Positions 8,489-19,875 of a stretch of DNA of 64,000 bases are shown here, in pieces. The stretch is taken from the NCBI RefSeq assembly GCF_018130065.1, contig NZ_JAFCME010000011.1, forward strand, positions 62,001 to 126,000. Reading direction: 5' to 3'. Source of the stretch: Bradyrhizobium sp. AUGA SZCCT0158. Its GTDB lineage: Bacteria; Pseudomonadota; Alphaproteobacteria; Rhizobiales; Xanthobacteraceae. Positions within the stretch are counted from its first letter, which is position 1. Every line of letters begins with the position of its first letter. Both the position numbers and the translations under genes were made by a program. The notes under the pieces were generated by a model, which saw nothing but the letters and a program-made list of their open reading frames with translations, was not told the origin of the DNA and ran no database searches.

Positions 8489-9439
8489 ATGGCCCGTTAC
8501 GTCGCCAATCGCCTGATGCAGGCGATCATGTTGCTGGTGATTGTCTCGGCGCTCGGCTTTGCGATCCTGCATCTGGCGCCTGGCGGCCCGCTCTCCCAAT
8601 TCGCCGCCTCGGCGCAAATGACGCAGGAGGACCTCGATCGCGTCACCAGGCAGCTCGGCCTCGATCGTCCGCTTCCGATCCAGTATCTCGACTGGTTCGG
8701 CCGCATGGTCAGGGGCGACTGGGGCCGATCCTATCGGGACGGCGAGGCGGTGCTGTCCGTCATCGGCTCGCATCTCGGCGCCACGCTCGAACTGATGGCG
8801 ACAGCGACCCTCATTGCGGTTCTGCTCGGCTGCTGGATCGGCGTGCTTGGCGCCGTGCGCCGCTATTCCTTGTTCGATTCGCTGGCAACTGTCGGCGCCA
8901 TGATCGCGCTCTCCATTCCGACGTTCTGGTTCGGGCTCGTCACGATCTATCTGTTTTCGGTGAAGCTCGGCTGGTTGCCGTCGGGCAACCGGCACACGAT
9001 AGGTGACGGCTCATTTCTCGATCTCCTGCATCATCTGATCGCACCGGCCGTCGTGCTGGCGCTTGTCGAGACCGCCATCTGGGGGCGCTTCATGCGCTCC
9101 TCCATGCTCGAGGTCATCAACCAGGATTACATCCGCACGGCGCGCGCCAAGGGGATGCCGGAGTGGCGCATCCTGACGGTGCATGCCTTGCGCAACGCGC
9201 TGCTGCCGATGATAACAGTTGCGGGCCTTCAGTTTCCAACATTGCTCGGCGGCGCGCTGGTCACCGAGACCGTCTTCACTTGGCCTGGCATGGGCCGGCT
9301 GTTCCTCGATTCCATCGGCTATCGCGATTATCCGGTCGTGATGGGCATCCTGATGTTTTCGGCCATGATGGTGCTGATAGGTTCGCTTCTCGCCGACATC
9401 CTCTATGCCGTCGTCGATCCTCGGATCCGGGTGGGATAG
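8489..9439 (+). CDS. ABC transporter permease, DppB/OppB type
   Basis: A 316-residue inner-membrane permease with about six hydrophobic helices. The N-terminal LAPGGPLSQF segment and the C-terminal EAA loop (YIRTARAKGMPEWRILTVHA) are typical of the first permease in dipeptide-type importers; the GALVTETVFTWPGMGRL stretch is diagnostic. It starts 26 bp after the binding-protein stop and ends 3 bp before the next permease. It acts with the fused ATPase at 12767. Confidence 0.93.
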   Translation: MARYVANRLMQAIMLLVIVSALGFAILHLAPGGPLSQFAASAQMTQEDLDRVTRQLGLDRPLPIQYLDWFGRMVRGDWGRSYRDGEAVLSVIGSHLGATLELMATATLIAVLLGCWIGVLGAVRRYSLFDSLATVGAMIALSIPTFWFGLVTIYLFSVKLGWLPSGNRHTIGDGSFLDLLHHLIAPAVVLALVETAIWGRFMRSSMLEVINQDYIRTARAKGMPEWRILTVHALRNALLPMITVAGLQFPTLLGGALVTETVFTWPGMGRLFLDSIGYRDYPVVMGILMFSAMMVLIGSLLADILYAVVDPRIRVG

Positions 9440-9442
9440 GCG

Positions 9443-10318
9443 ATGAGCACCGCAGCCTTGCAGACCGTCCAACTTGCTCCTGGCCAGGCCGCCTGGCAGC
9501 GCTTCCGGCGTCACAAGCTGGCTCTGGCGGGTGCCGTGACCATCGTCATCCTCGTGCTGGGTTCGGCGTTCGGCCCTTATCTTTTGCCGTTCGACGACAC
9601 CTTTATCGACATCATGAAGCGGTTCGCGCCGCCATTGTCGGGAGCCCACATCCTTGGCACCGACGAACTCGGCCGCGACGTGCTGGCGCGGCTGATGATG
9701 GGAGGCCGCGTGTCGCTCTCCATCGGCATCGTCGCCATGACCATCGCCATGGCGGTCGGCATCCTGGTCGGCGCTTTCGCGGGCTTCTACGGCGGCGTCA
9801 TCGGTGCCGTGCTGATGCGGTTCGTCGATGCCGTGCTGTGCTTCCCGGCGATCTTTCTGCTGCTGGCGCTCGCGGCGCTCACCGAGCCGGGCCTGATGAC
9901 CACCACCTTGCTGATCGCGGCCACCGCGTGGATGAGCGTCGCCCGCGTGGTGGAAGCGCAGGTCCGTTCGCTGCGCGAACGCGAGTTCGCGATCGCCGCC
10001 GTCGCCTTCGGCTCGTCGAACCTGCGGATCATGTTCCGCGAACTCGTACCAAACGCCATGGCGCCGATCGTGGTTGCGGCGACGCTCAACGTCGCCAAGG
10101 CGATCCTGCTCGAATCCTATGTCAGCTATTTGGGTTTCGGCATTCAGCCGCCGGCCGCGAGCTGGGGCAACATGCTCAACAATGCGCAGATCTACATGAC
10201 GAGTGCGCCCTGGCTTGCGATTGCGCCGGGCATTGCCATCACGCTCGCCGTGACCAGCTTCAACTTCCTCGGCGACGGACTGCGCGACGCCCTCGATCCG
10301 CGCATGAACATCCCATGA
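9443..10318 (+). CDS. ABC transporter permease, DppC/OppC type
   Basis: A 291-residue inner-membrane permease and partner of the preceding DppB-type subunit. The N-terminal cytoplasmic segment and first helix are followed by the HILGTDELGRDVLARLMMGG motif that marks DppC-type subunits. The EAA-type loop (SLREREFAIAAVAFG) contacts the ATPase. A 103 bp palindromic intergenic element follows and separates it from the flavoprotein gene. Confidence 0.93.
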   Translation: MSTAALQTVQLAPGQAAWQRFRRHKLALAGAVTIVILVLGSAFGPYLLPFDDTFIDIMKRFAPPLSGAHILGTDELGRDVLARLMMGGRVSLSIGIVAMTIAMAVGILVGAFAGFYGGVIGAVLMRFVDAVLCFPAIFLLLALAALTEPGLMTTTLLIAATAWMSVARVVEAQVRSLREREFAIAAVAFGSSNLRIMFRELVPNAMAPIVVAATLNVAKAILLESYVSYLGFGIQPPAASWGNMLNNAQIYMTSAPWLAIAPGIAITLAVTSFNFLGDGLRDALDPRMNIP

Positions 10319-10328
10319 AGCGCCAACC

Positions 10329-10431
10329 AGAGCGTTTTCCAGCGAAGTGGATACCGGTTCACCTGAAGAAAACGCGTCAAAACAAAAACCTAGAGCCCGT
10401 TCCGATACAATCGGAACGGAAAAGGCTCTAG
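10329..10431. repeat. Rhizobiales palindromic intergenic element, copy 1
   Basis: The element starts AGAGCGTTTTCCAGCGAAGTGG, carries CCGGTTC and AAAACGCGTCAAAA, and ends in nested inverted repeats: outer CTAGAGCC (10390-10397) / GGCTCTAG (10424-10431), inner CGTTCCGAT (10398-10406) / ATCGGAACG (10410-10418) with loop ACA. A second copy lies inverted at 45476-45555. I recognise it as a dispersed element of bradyrhizobial genomes. It sits inside the operon between the second permease and the oxidase gene and may modulate mRNA ends. Confidence 0.8.
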
Positions 10432-10462
10432 CTTCGATCAACTTTACTGTCAGGAGAGTCTC

Positions 10463-11791
10463 ATGTCCCCGCCACTCAGCCGCATCACAAGCGACGAACG
10501 CTTGCCGGCGCAAGCCGATGTCGTCGTCATCGGCGGTGGCGTCATCGGCGTTTCGGCGGCCTATCACCTGGCGAAGAAAGGACACTCCGTCGCGCTGATC
10601 GAGAAGGGGCATGTCGGCGCCGAGCAGTCGAGCCGCAACTGGGGCTGGTGCCGCCAGCAGGGCCGTGCCCGCGCCGAGATCCCGCTGGCCCGCGAGGCGC
10701 TGCGGCTGTGGGAGGACATGCAGAACGACGCCGGCGTCGATGCCGGCTTTCGGCGTACCGGTGTCTTGTTCCTGACCAAGAACCCGCAGGAACTGGCCGC
10801 GTGGGAGAAATGGGCCGAGATCGCCCGCGAACAGCAGGTTCATTCAACCGTCTTGTCGGCGGCCGAGGTCGCCGAGCGCGTGCCCGGCAATGCCGATAGC
10901 TGGGTCGGTGGTTTGCACACGCCGAGTGACGGGCGCGCCGAGCCTTCGATGGCCGTGCCGGCGCTCGCGGCCGCCGCGCGCAAGCACGGTGTAACGATTC
11001 ATCAGGGCTGCGCCGCGCGCGGGCTCGAAACCCAGGGCGGACAGGTAAGCGCGGTCGTCACCGAGAAGGGGGCCATTCGCACGCAGTCCGTGCTGCTGGC
11101 GGGTGGGGCCTGGTCGTCGCTGTTCTGCCGGCGCCACGGCATTGAGCTGCCGATCGGCCTCGTCAACGCCACCGCGTGCCGCACCACGCCGGCGCCGGAA
11201 ATCACGATGGGCGCGCTCGGTACCGACTTCTATTGCATTCGCCGCCGCCTCGATGGCGGCTTTACGCTGGCGCTGCGCGGCCGCGGCACGGTGGAAGTGT
11301 CGCCGGATCTGTTTCGCTATGCCAAAACCTTCTGGCCGACCTACAAGCAGCGCCGCAAGGGGTTGAAGCTGTCGTTCGGAAAGTCGTTTTTCGACCAGAT
11401 CATGCGCGGCACCAGCTGGAGTCTCGACAAGCCTTCGCCGTTCGAGACCGAGCGGGTGCGCGATCCCGCGCCTGATATGTCGCTGGTCACTTCGGCGCTC
11501 GCGGCGCTGATCAAGTCAAATCCCGAGTTGAAAGGCATCGAAGTCGCGGAGGCCTGGGGAGGCACCATCGACACGACGCCCGACACCATTCCGGTGATTT
11601 CACCTGTCGATGCGATGCCAGGGTTTTTCCTCGCGACCGGCTTCAGCGGCCATGGCTTCGGCATTGGCCCGGCAGCCGGCAAGCTCGCTGCCGACCTCGT
11701 CACGGGCGAAACGCCGCTGGTCGATCCGGCGGCCTACAGCCATATGCGCCTGATCGACGGCCGGCCGCTGGCGCCGGTCAGCCTGTTCTAG
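10463..11791 (+). CDS. FAD-dependent oxidoreductase, D-amino-acid oxidase/dehydrogenase (DAO) family
   Basis: A 442-residue flavoprotein. The N-terminal dinucleotide-binding motif GGGVIG (24-29) with the following AAYHLAKKG is clear, and the C-terminal GFFLATGFSGHGFGIGPAAG completes the FAD site. The family oxidatively deaminates D-amino acids, glycine, sarcosine or related secondary amines. There is no signal peptide, so it is cytoplasmic. Its place between permeases and ATPase of a peptide/opine-type importer suggests it oxidises the imported compound, and the next gene could reduce or oxidise the resulting 2-oxo/2-hydroxy acid. The exact substrate cannot be read from sequence. Confidence 0.85.
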   Translation: MSPPLSRITSDERLPAQADVVVIGGGVIGVSAAYHLAKKGHSVALIEKGHVGAEQSSRNWGWCRQQGRARAEIPLAREALRLWEDMQNDAGVDAGFRRTGVLFLTKNPQELAAWEKWAEIAREQQVHSTVLSAAEVAERVPGNADSWVGGLHTPSDGRAEPSMAVPALAAAARKHGVTIHQGCAARGLETQGGQVSAVVTEKGAIRTQSVLLAGGAWSSLFCRRHGIELPIGLVNATACRTTPAPEITMGALGTDFYCIRRRLDGGFTLALRGRGTVEVSPDLFRYAKTFWPTYKQRRKGLKLSFGKSFFDQIMRGTSWSLDKPSPFETERVRDPAPDMSLVTSALAALIKSNPELKGIEVAEAWGGTIDTTPDTIPVISPVDAMPGFFLATGFSGHGFGIGPAAGKLAADLVTGETPLVDPAAYSHMRLIDGRPLAPVSLF

Positions 11792-11816
11792 CGGTGCCGG
11801 ATCGGGGCAGCTCGCC

Positions 11817-12743
11817 ATGACATTCCTCTACAAGGCGAATGCAACCCGCGGCCTCGAATGGGCCCGCCATTTTGCGGCGCGCGCCCCGGAGCTGCCGTTC
11901 CGGCTCTGGCCTGATATCGGCGATCCGGCAGAGGTACGCTATCTCGCGGTATGGAGCCCGCCGGAAAACATCGCCACAACCTTCCGCAATCTCGAACTCG
12001 TCTTCTCGGTCGGGGCAGGGGTCGATCAATTCGATTTCTCGCAGCTCCCGCCTCATGTTCCGCTCATCCGCATGCTGGAGCCCGGCATTGCGGAAGGCAT
12101 GGTTGAATATGCCACCATGGCCGTGCTCGCACTGCATCGCGATCTCGTGCACCTCATCGCCCAGCAGCGCCAGCAGATCTGGCGCGAGATCCGGATCACG
12201 CCGGCGGCGAAACGGCGTGTTGGCGTGATGGGCCTCGGCCTGCTCGGTCAGGCGGTGCTTGAACGGCTCAAACTATTCGGCTTTCCGCTCGCGGGGTGGA
12301 ACCGCTCCCCACGCACCATAGAGGGTGTCACTTGTTATGCGGGCCGGGAGACATTGCTGGATTTTTTGGCGCAGACCGACATCCTTGTCTGCCTGCTGCC
12401 GCTGACCGATGAAACCCGCGGCATCCTGAATATGAGTCTGTTCGAGGCGCTGCCGCGTGGCGCTCAACTCGTCAATGTCGGGCGGGGCGGGCATCTGGTC
12501 GAGGCAGACCTGATTGCGGCGCTGGAGCGCGGCCTGTTGTCGTCAGCCGTTCTTGACGTCGCCGAACAGGAACCGCTGCCGGCAGGCCACCCGTTCTGGA
12601 ACCATCCGCGCATCCTGCTCACACCACATATCGCAAGCATGACGACGCCGGAAACGGCGGTCGAATTCGTGCTCGATACCATCGGTCGCCACCGCCGCGG
12701 TGAAATCTTGCCGGGGCGTGTCGATCGTGACCGCGGCTACTGA
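11817..12743 (+). CDS. ghrA: Glyoxylate/hydroxypyruvate reductase A-type 2-hydroxyacid dehydrogenase
   Basis: A 308-residue cytoplasmic NAD(P)H-dependent dehydrogenase. The Rossmann motif GLGLLG lies at 139-144. The catalytic triad of the family is intact: Arg223 in NVGRGG, Glu252 in AEQEPLP, His271 in LTPHIAS. Length and the absence of the usual N-terminal extension match the GhrA subgroup, which reduces glyoxylate and hydroxypyruvate. It lies 25 bp after the flavoprotein gene and 23 bp before the ATPase gene, so it is a member of the import/oxidation operon; it could handle the 2-oxo acid made by the oxidase (inference). Confidence 0.87.
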   Translation: MTFLYKANATRGLEWARHFAARAPELPFRLWPDIGDPAEVRYLAVWSPPENIATTFRNLELVFSVGAGVDQFDFSQLPPHVPLIRMLEPGIAEGMVEYATMAVLALHRDLVHLIAQQRQQIWREIRITPAAKRRVGVMGLGLLGQAVLERLKLFGFPLAGWNRSPRTIEGVTCYAGRETLLDFLAQTDILVCLLPLTDETRGILNMSLFEALPRGAQLVNVGRGGHLVEADLIAALERGLLSSAVLDVAEQEPLPAGHPFWNHPRILLTPHIASMTTPETAVEFVLDTIGRHRRGEILPGRVDRDRGY

Positions 12744-12766
12744 AACCGTGCATTGAAAGCTTCAGG

Positions 12767-14653
<1,887 letters not shown>

Positions 14654-14686
14654 CTGGTATCCCGAATCGCTTGTGAGCGCGCCTGC

Positions 14687-17600
14687 TCAGCCCTTCACCA
14701 TATCTCCGAGCAAGTTCGCCGCCACCGTCAGCTTCGCGAGCGTCAGGCCGCTGGCCACAATCTCCTCGACCGAGCGGCGAATGCGCGTCGCTTCAGGATG
14801 AGCCGCCAGCCAGCTCCCGGCGGCCTCCTGGCCGCATTGGCCGGTTGCCAGCATGTCCGCAGCCAGCCTTCTTTCGGCGGCTGCGATCTGGTCAATGGCG
14901 CGATCAATGGCGAGACGTTCGTAGTTATCGTTGGCCGGGACGCTGCGTGCCGCGGCGATAAGGCGATCGAGACGGAAATTAGCCTCGGCGGCGAAGAAGG
15001 TAGCGGCGGCGTCGCCGATGGTCCGGCTGGTGCGCTCCGCTACAGTCACGATATCCGGTGCCGAGACCAAGGCGTCGAGATCGGCGAACTCGCCTGCGAC
15101 GTCGGCTGGGACGCCGGCATCGATCAGGTCCTGCCGTCGCTTGCCGCGCCCGGCCAGCAAGTCCTCCGGAAGGGTCTTGTCGAGCCCAGCGACGATCTCG
15201 CGGATGCTCGGGCCGAAGCGCGCGATGACCGGGTCCAGACCGGCCTTGAAATCGACGTTGCGCACATACCAGACCATCCGGGAAAGCAGGAGATCCTGAA
15301 TCGCGGCGTAGAGGGTAAGTTGCAATTGCCCGTCGATGCGGGTGTCGAGCGCATCGATCGCGTCGTTCAGCCGCTTCAGACCGTAGGATTCATTCACCGC
15401 CACGAAGGCCATGACAATGGTCGACGCCTCGGCGTCCGTCTCGTCGATCAGGCGCACGACACACGCCGGGCCGCCGCGATTGATGACGGCATTGGCGAGA
15501 CTGGTGGCGACAATCTCCCGCCGAAGGCGATGCTGTTCCACTGCAGCGGGGAATTTGTCCTTAACCTCGCGCGGGAAGTACTGAGACAATTCGCGGGCAA
15601 GATACGGATCGTCAGGCACGCTGGCGGCGAGCAGATCGTCGTAAAGCGTCAGCTTGGCGTAGGCAAGCAGCACGGCAAGTTCCGGCCGAGTCAGGGATTG
15701 GCCGCGCCGGGCGCGTTCGGCGATCGCCGCGTCGTCGGGCAGGAATTCCACAGCGCGGCTGAGAAGGCCGCGCTGCTCGAGCGACTGCATCAGGCGCGTG
15801 AGGAATCCGGTCTCTGCCAGGCCCTTGCGTTCGGCCAGCGAAAGCGCCAGCGTCTGCAGATAATTGTTACGTAGCACCAGGGCGCCGACCTCGTCGGTCA
15901 TCGCGGCCAGCAGGCTGTTGCGGTCAGCCGCACTGAGGTGTCCCTCGCGCTCGGGGCGCGCCAGCGCGATCTTGATATTGACCTCGACGTCGGAGGTGTT
16001 CACGCCGGCCGAATTGTCGATCGCGTCGGTGTTGAGCCTGACGCCTTTCTGCGCGGCTTCGATGCGGCCGCGCTGGGTCACGCCAAGGTTGGCGCCCTCG
16101 CCGATCACCCGGGCACGGATATCGGCGCCGGTGACGCGGATCGGATCGTTGGCGCGATCGCCGACCTGATCGTCGCTTTCCCCCGACGCGCGGATATAGC
16201 TGCCGATGCCGCCAAACCAGAGCAGGTCGACGCGCGCTTTCAGGATCGCCGTCATCACCTCGAACGGCGTGGCTTGCGGTTTGTCGAGATCAAGCAGGCT
16301 GCGGACTTCCGGGGCGAGCGCAATGGCCTTGAGAGAGCGCGAGAACACGCCGCCGCCTTGCGAGATCAGCCCCTTGTTGTAATCCTGCCAGCTCGACCGC
16401 GGCAGGTTGAACATGCGCAGGCGTTCGGCGTGGCTGACGGCCGGGTCGGGCGAGGGATCGATGAAGATGTCGCGGTGATCGAAAGCCGCGACCAGCCTGG
16501 TCGCCGGCGACAGCAGCATACCATTGCCGAACACATCGCCGGACATGTCGCCCACGCCGGCGGCGGTGAACGGCATGGTCTGAATGTCGGTGCCGAGCTC
16601 GCGGAAGTGGCGCTTCACCGCCTCCCAGGCGCCGCGCGCCGTGATCCCCATCTTCTTGTGGTCATAGCCCTGGCTGCCGCCGGAGGCGAAGGCGTCGCCG
16701 AGCCAATGGTTCTTCTCGGTCGAGATCGCGTTGGCGATGTCGGAAAAGGTGGCGGTGCCCTTGTCAGCGGCGACGACGAGGTAGGGGTCGTCGCCGTCAT
16801 GCCGCACGGTGGAGTCGGGCGACACGATGTCGTCGCCGTCGAGATTGTCGGTGAGTTCGAGCATGGAGCGAATGAAGATGCGATAGGCTTCGGTGCCTTC
16901 GGCCATGAAGGCGTCGCGATTGGAGGGCGGCGGCAGGCGCTTGGGCACGAAGCCGCCCTTGGCGCCGACCGGCACGATCACGGCGTTCTTGACCTGCTGG
17001 GCCTTGACCAGGCCGAGGATCTCGGTGCGGAAGTCTTGCGGCCGGTCAGACCAGCGCAACCCGCCGCGCGCGACCTTGCCGAAGCGCAGATGAATACCTT
17101 CGACACGCGGCGAATAGACGAAGATCTCGTAGAGCGGCCGCGGGGCCGGCAGGTCCTCGATCTTGCGCGCGTCGAACTTGAACGAGATTACCGGACGCGG
17201 ATGTCCGTCCTGGCCGATCTGCCACAGATTGGTGCGGATGGCTGCCTGCACCAGATTGGTGAAGCGGCGCAGGATGCGGTCTTCGTCGAGCGAAGCGACG
17301 GATTTGAGCTGCTCCTCGATCTCGGTGAGGAGGGTCGCCTCACGTGCCGAGCGCTCGGCGTCGGTGGCGGCGAGGCGCGGATCGAGGCGGGCCTGGAACA
17401 GCGCGACCATGCTGGCGGTGATCGCGGTGTTCCTGCGCAAGGTCTCCCACATGTAGTCCTGGCTGAACGGCGCGCGGATCTGGTGCAGGTAGCGGGAGAG
17501 CGCGCGGATGGTCGAAACCTCGCGCCAGCTCAGGGCCGTACGCAGGATGAGGGCGTTGTATCCGTCGGATTCGGCCCGATCGCCGACCACCGCCATGATC

Positions 17601-19510
17601 GAGGCTTCCAGACGATGGCCGAATTCCGAGCTGATCACGATCGGCTTGCCGTCGTTGGCCTCGATCGTCATGTCGTGCAGCCATACCGGCGCCGGCGCCG
17701 GCATGGCGCGAGGCACGATCTGATAGGTGCGCTCGTTGACGACGCGCAGGCCGTGATGTTCGATCACCGGCACCCGGTACGACAGCGACAGGGGCGCGCC
17801 AAGCGAGAAGACCTTGAGACCGAAGCGCGTTGGATCGTCTTCGCCCTCGATATGGTGGGCCGAAATCGCCACCGGTCGCGCCGGGGTGAGCTTTTCGATG
17901 GTGGCGATATCGGCAATCGCCTGCGAGGTGCCGAAGGCCTCGGTGTAGCCGCCAGTGAAGGCCTGGGCGTAACGGTTGGCGAGCATGCGCGCTCGCATGC
18001 CGTCGGTGGAGGCGGCGAGCGCCGCCTTCAGCTTGTCGCCCCAGGTCGCGGCGATGGTGCTGATCTCGGCTTCCAGCGCAGCGCGCTCGACGACAGGCGT
18101 TTTGCCGTCATAGCGCCCGATGATGTAGTGGACGCGCGCAAGCGATCCCTCGGGGAAGGAAGCGTACGAGGCCGCCAGGCGCCCCTTGTAGACCTGCGCC
18201 AGGAAGTCCCCGACGCGCGTGCGCACATCGGTGTCATATTTCTCGCGCGGGATGAAGACGAGGATGGAGACGAAACGGTCGAACTTGTCGGCCCGTGCCA
18301 GCGCCCGCACGCGGGGACGCTCATAGAGCGTCAGGACTTCCATGACGAAATTGTAGAGCGTTTTGGCATCGAGCTGGAAGAGCTCGTCGCGTGGATAATC
18401 TTCGAGGATATGCAGGACCGCCTTGCCTGAGTGACTGGCTGGGTCGAAGCCGGCGCGCTGCAGCACCTGTTCGACCTTGTGGCGGACATAGGGGATCTGC
18501 CGCGCCGAGCGGGTATAGGCACCCGAGGTGAACAGGCCGACGAGGCGCAACTCGCCCTCGAGCCGCCCGTCGGACGCATAGAGCTTGATGCCGACATAAT
18601 CCATGCGGACACGCCGATGAACACGGCTGTTCACATTCGCCTTGACCACCATCAGAACGGTCGGCTCGCGCATGAATTCGCGGATTTCCGGCGTCATGAC
18701 CACCATTTCGGCGCCGCGGCGAAGAACCTTCACATCGGGATCACGCAGGATGCCGAGGCCTTCGCCGGTGCTGATGTCGTCCGGCGCATCGGCGTCGGGC
18801 GAGAATCGATATTCGCGCAAGCCCAGGAAGGTGAAATTGTCGGCGCACAGCCATTGCAGGAACTGGTTGGCTTCGGCCACCTCGTCGATCGGCAGCGGCG
18901 GCGGATTGGAGCGGAAGGTCATGATCGCCTGCTCGACCCGGGCGCGCATGGCCCGCCAGTCGCCGACGCAGGCGCGCACGTCGTTGAGCGTCCTGGTCAG
19001 GCCCTCGATCAGTTTCTGGCGGTCGGCATCGGCGTCCAGGCGCGCGATGTGGAAATGAATCAGGCTTTCGCGTTCGCCCTTTGCTCCCTCGGGCAGCGCT
19101 TCGCCGTGGAAATGCTCCAGCTTGCCTTGGTCGTTGCGCTCCACGGCGATGATCGGGTGGGCGACCAGCGTGACCTCGATGCCCCGCTCGGCGAGCTCCG
19201 CCATGGTGGAATCGAACAGGAAGGGCATGTTGTCGTTGAGAACTTCGAGCACGGAAATCTCGCGCCCGTCGGGCATCATCGGATTGACGACACGGATGTC
19301 GGCACGGCCCGTCGTGCGTTGCTGCACATGCTCCCAGGCCTGTTCCGCCAGGAAGGCCAGGGAGGCCGCATCGTAGTTGGCGAGGTCCTCGAGATTGGTA
19401 TGGCCGAACAGATGCTCGGCAAAGGATCGGGGCGCCTTGCCTGGCTGCACGTTACCCGCAGCTTCGCGGATCAGGGTCGCCCGGGCCTTGTCGTCACGCC
19501 ACGACGCCAT
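14687..19510 (-). CDS. gdhB: NAD-specific glutamate dehydrogenase, large (about 180 kDa) class
   Basis: The enzyme interconverts glutamate and 2-oxoglutarate plus ammonia, mainly in the catabolic direction. It has 1607 residues, the length expected of the 180 kDa class. The catalytic core shows VPVGAKGGFVPKRLP (substrate Lys region), the GDMSGDVFGNGMLLS motif and the GGIGSYIRAS stretch; the long N-terminal regulatory part (ACT-like) is intact. The start at 19510 is chosen because GGAGG lies 5 nt upstream; an alternative ATG 111 bp further out lacks such a site. It is monocistronic, with about 365 bp of non-coding sequence upstream. Confidence 0.95.
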   Translation of the reverse strand: MASWRDDKARATLIREAAGNVQPGKAPRSFAEHLFGHTNLEDLANYDAASLAFLAEQAWEHVQQRTTGRADIRVVNPMMPDGREISVLEVLNDNMPFLFDSTMAELAERGIEVTLVAHPIIAVERNDQGKLEHFHGEALPEGAKGERESLIHFHIARLDADADRQKLIEGLTRTLNDVRACVGDWRAMRARVEQAIMTFRSNPPPLPIDEVAEANQFLQWLCADNFTFLGLREYRFSPDADAPDDISTGEGLGILRDPDVKVLRRGAEMVVMTPEIREFMREPTVLMVVKANVNSRVHRRVRMDYVGIKLYASDGRLEGELRLVGLFTSGAYTRSARQIPYVRHKVEQVLQRAGFDPASHSGKAVLHILEDYPRDELFQLDAKTLYNFVMEVLTLYERPRVRALARADKFDRFVSILVFIPREKYDTDVRTRVGDFLAQVYKGRLAASYASFPEGSLARVHYIIGRYDGKTPVVERAALEAEISTIAATWGDKLKAALAASTDGMRARMLANRYAQAFTGGYTEAFGTSQAIADIATIEKLTPARPVAISAHHIEGEDDPTRFGLKVFSLGAPLSLSYRVPVIEHHGLRVVNERTYQIVPRAMPAPAPVWLHDMTIEANDGKPIVISSEFGHRLEASIMAVVGDRAESDGYNALILRTALSWREVSTIRALSRYLHQIRAPFSQDYMWETLRRNTAITASMVALFQARLDPRLAATDAERSAREATLLTEIEEQLKSVASLDEDRILRRFTNLVQAAIRTNLWQIGQDGHPRPVISFKFDARKIEDLPAPRPLYEIFVYSPRVEGIHLRFGKVARGGLRWSDRPQDFRTEILGLVKAQQVKNAVIVPVGAKGGFVPKRLPPPSNRDAFMAEGTEAYRIFIRSMLELTDNLDGDDIVSPDSTVRHDGDDPYLVVAADKGTATFSDIANAISTEKNHWLGDAFASGGSQGYDHKKMGITARGAWEAVKRHFRELGTDIQTMPFTAAGVGDMSGDVFGNGMLLSPATRLVAAFDHRDIFIDPSPDPAVSHAERLRMFNLPRSSWQDYNKGLISQGGGVFSRSLKAIALAPEVRSLLDLDKPQATPFEVMTAILKARVDLLWFGGIGSYIRASGESDDQVGDRANDPIRVTGADIRARVIGEGANLGVTQRGRIEAAQKGVRLNTDAIDNSAGVNTSDVEVNIKIALARPEREGHLSAADRNSLLAAMTDEVGALVLRNNYLQTLALSLAERKGLAETGFLTRLMQSLEQRGLLSRAVEFLPDDAAIAERARRGQSLTRPELAVLLAYAKLTLYDDLLAASVPDDPYLARELSQYFPREVKDKFPAAVEQHRLRREIVATSLANAVINRGGPACVVRLIDETDAEASTIVMAFVAVNESYGLKRLNDAIDALDTRIDGQLQLTLYAAIQDLLLSRMVWYVRNVDFKAGLDPVIARFGPSIREIVAGLDKTLPEDLLAGRGKRRQDLIDAGVPADVAGEFADLDALVSAPDIVTVAERTSRTIGDAAATFFAAEANFRLDRLIAAARSVPANDNYERLAIDRAIDQIAAAERRLAADMLATGQCGQEAAGSWLAAHPEATRIRRSVEEIVASGLTLAKLTVAANLLGDMVKG

Positions 19511-19875
19511 AAGGTCCTCCATTTCTCTCGCCGTCTGACCGCAGCCGCGATCGTTCGCTGGATTCTGGAGTGCATCTCTTTGGGCGCATCGCTTTGGCCG
19601 GGATTGATCGCGTACGCGCAATCCTCGGTCTCGGAGCCTCAGCAGCCCTTGATGATTATGCCATCAAATCTCGAGAAACGCATCTTCAGTATGCGTTTCA
19701 GCCGGCTTCGAGAGGGCTTGACTTACTGGCAGGTAGGTTATCGGAGGTCGGGAAAAGTCACCCGCCGCGGCGAATTCGCGCAGCCTTGCTGATCGGCGAG
19801 GCCGAATCTTGCGCGGTTGATCGAGGCTCCGCCGGTGGCAGTAAGCTCACCGGCGGTCGTAGACGATGGCAAGGG
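19511..19875. other. 365 bp intergenic region between gdhB and gfa
   Basis: It contains the promoter side of gdhB (minus strand) and the 3' flank of gfa. A 9 bp inverted repeat near the gfa end is listed separately. No credible gene is seen on either strand. Confidence 0.5.
19829..19856 (-). terminator. Hairpin downstream of gfa, possible operon end
   Basis: CCGCCGGTG (19829-19837) and CACCGGCGG (19848-19856) form a perfect 9 bp stem with a 10-nt loop, 19 bp beyond the gfa stop on the transcribed strand. There is no U-tract, so it is either a 3'-end-protecting hairpin or a weak/Rho-assisted terminator of the xoxF operon. Confidence 0.5.

Noticed and set aside
9011..10843. A 610-codon open frame on the minus strand across permease, repeat and oxidase genes
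   Set aside because: It spans three real genes in antisense and an intergenic repeat; the sequence is His/Arg/Asp-rich without domains.
15938..18430. An 830-codon open frame on the plus strand
   Set aside because: It lies wholly antisense to the glutamate dehydrogenase gene, has shadow-type composition rich in Asp/Gly/Arg/His and no recognisable motif.
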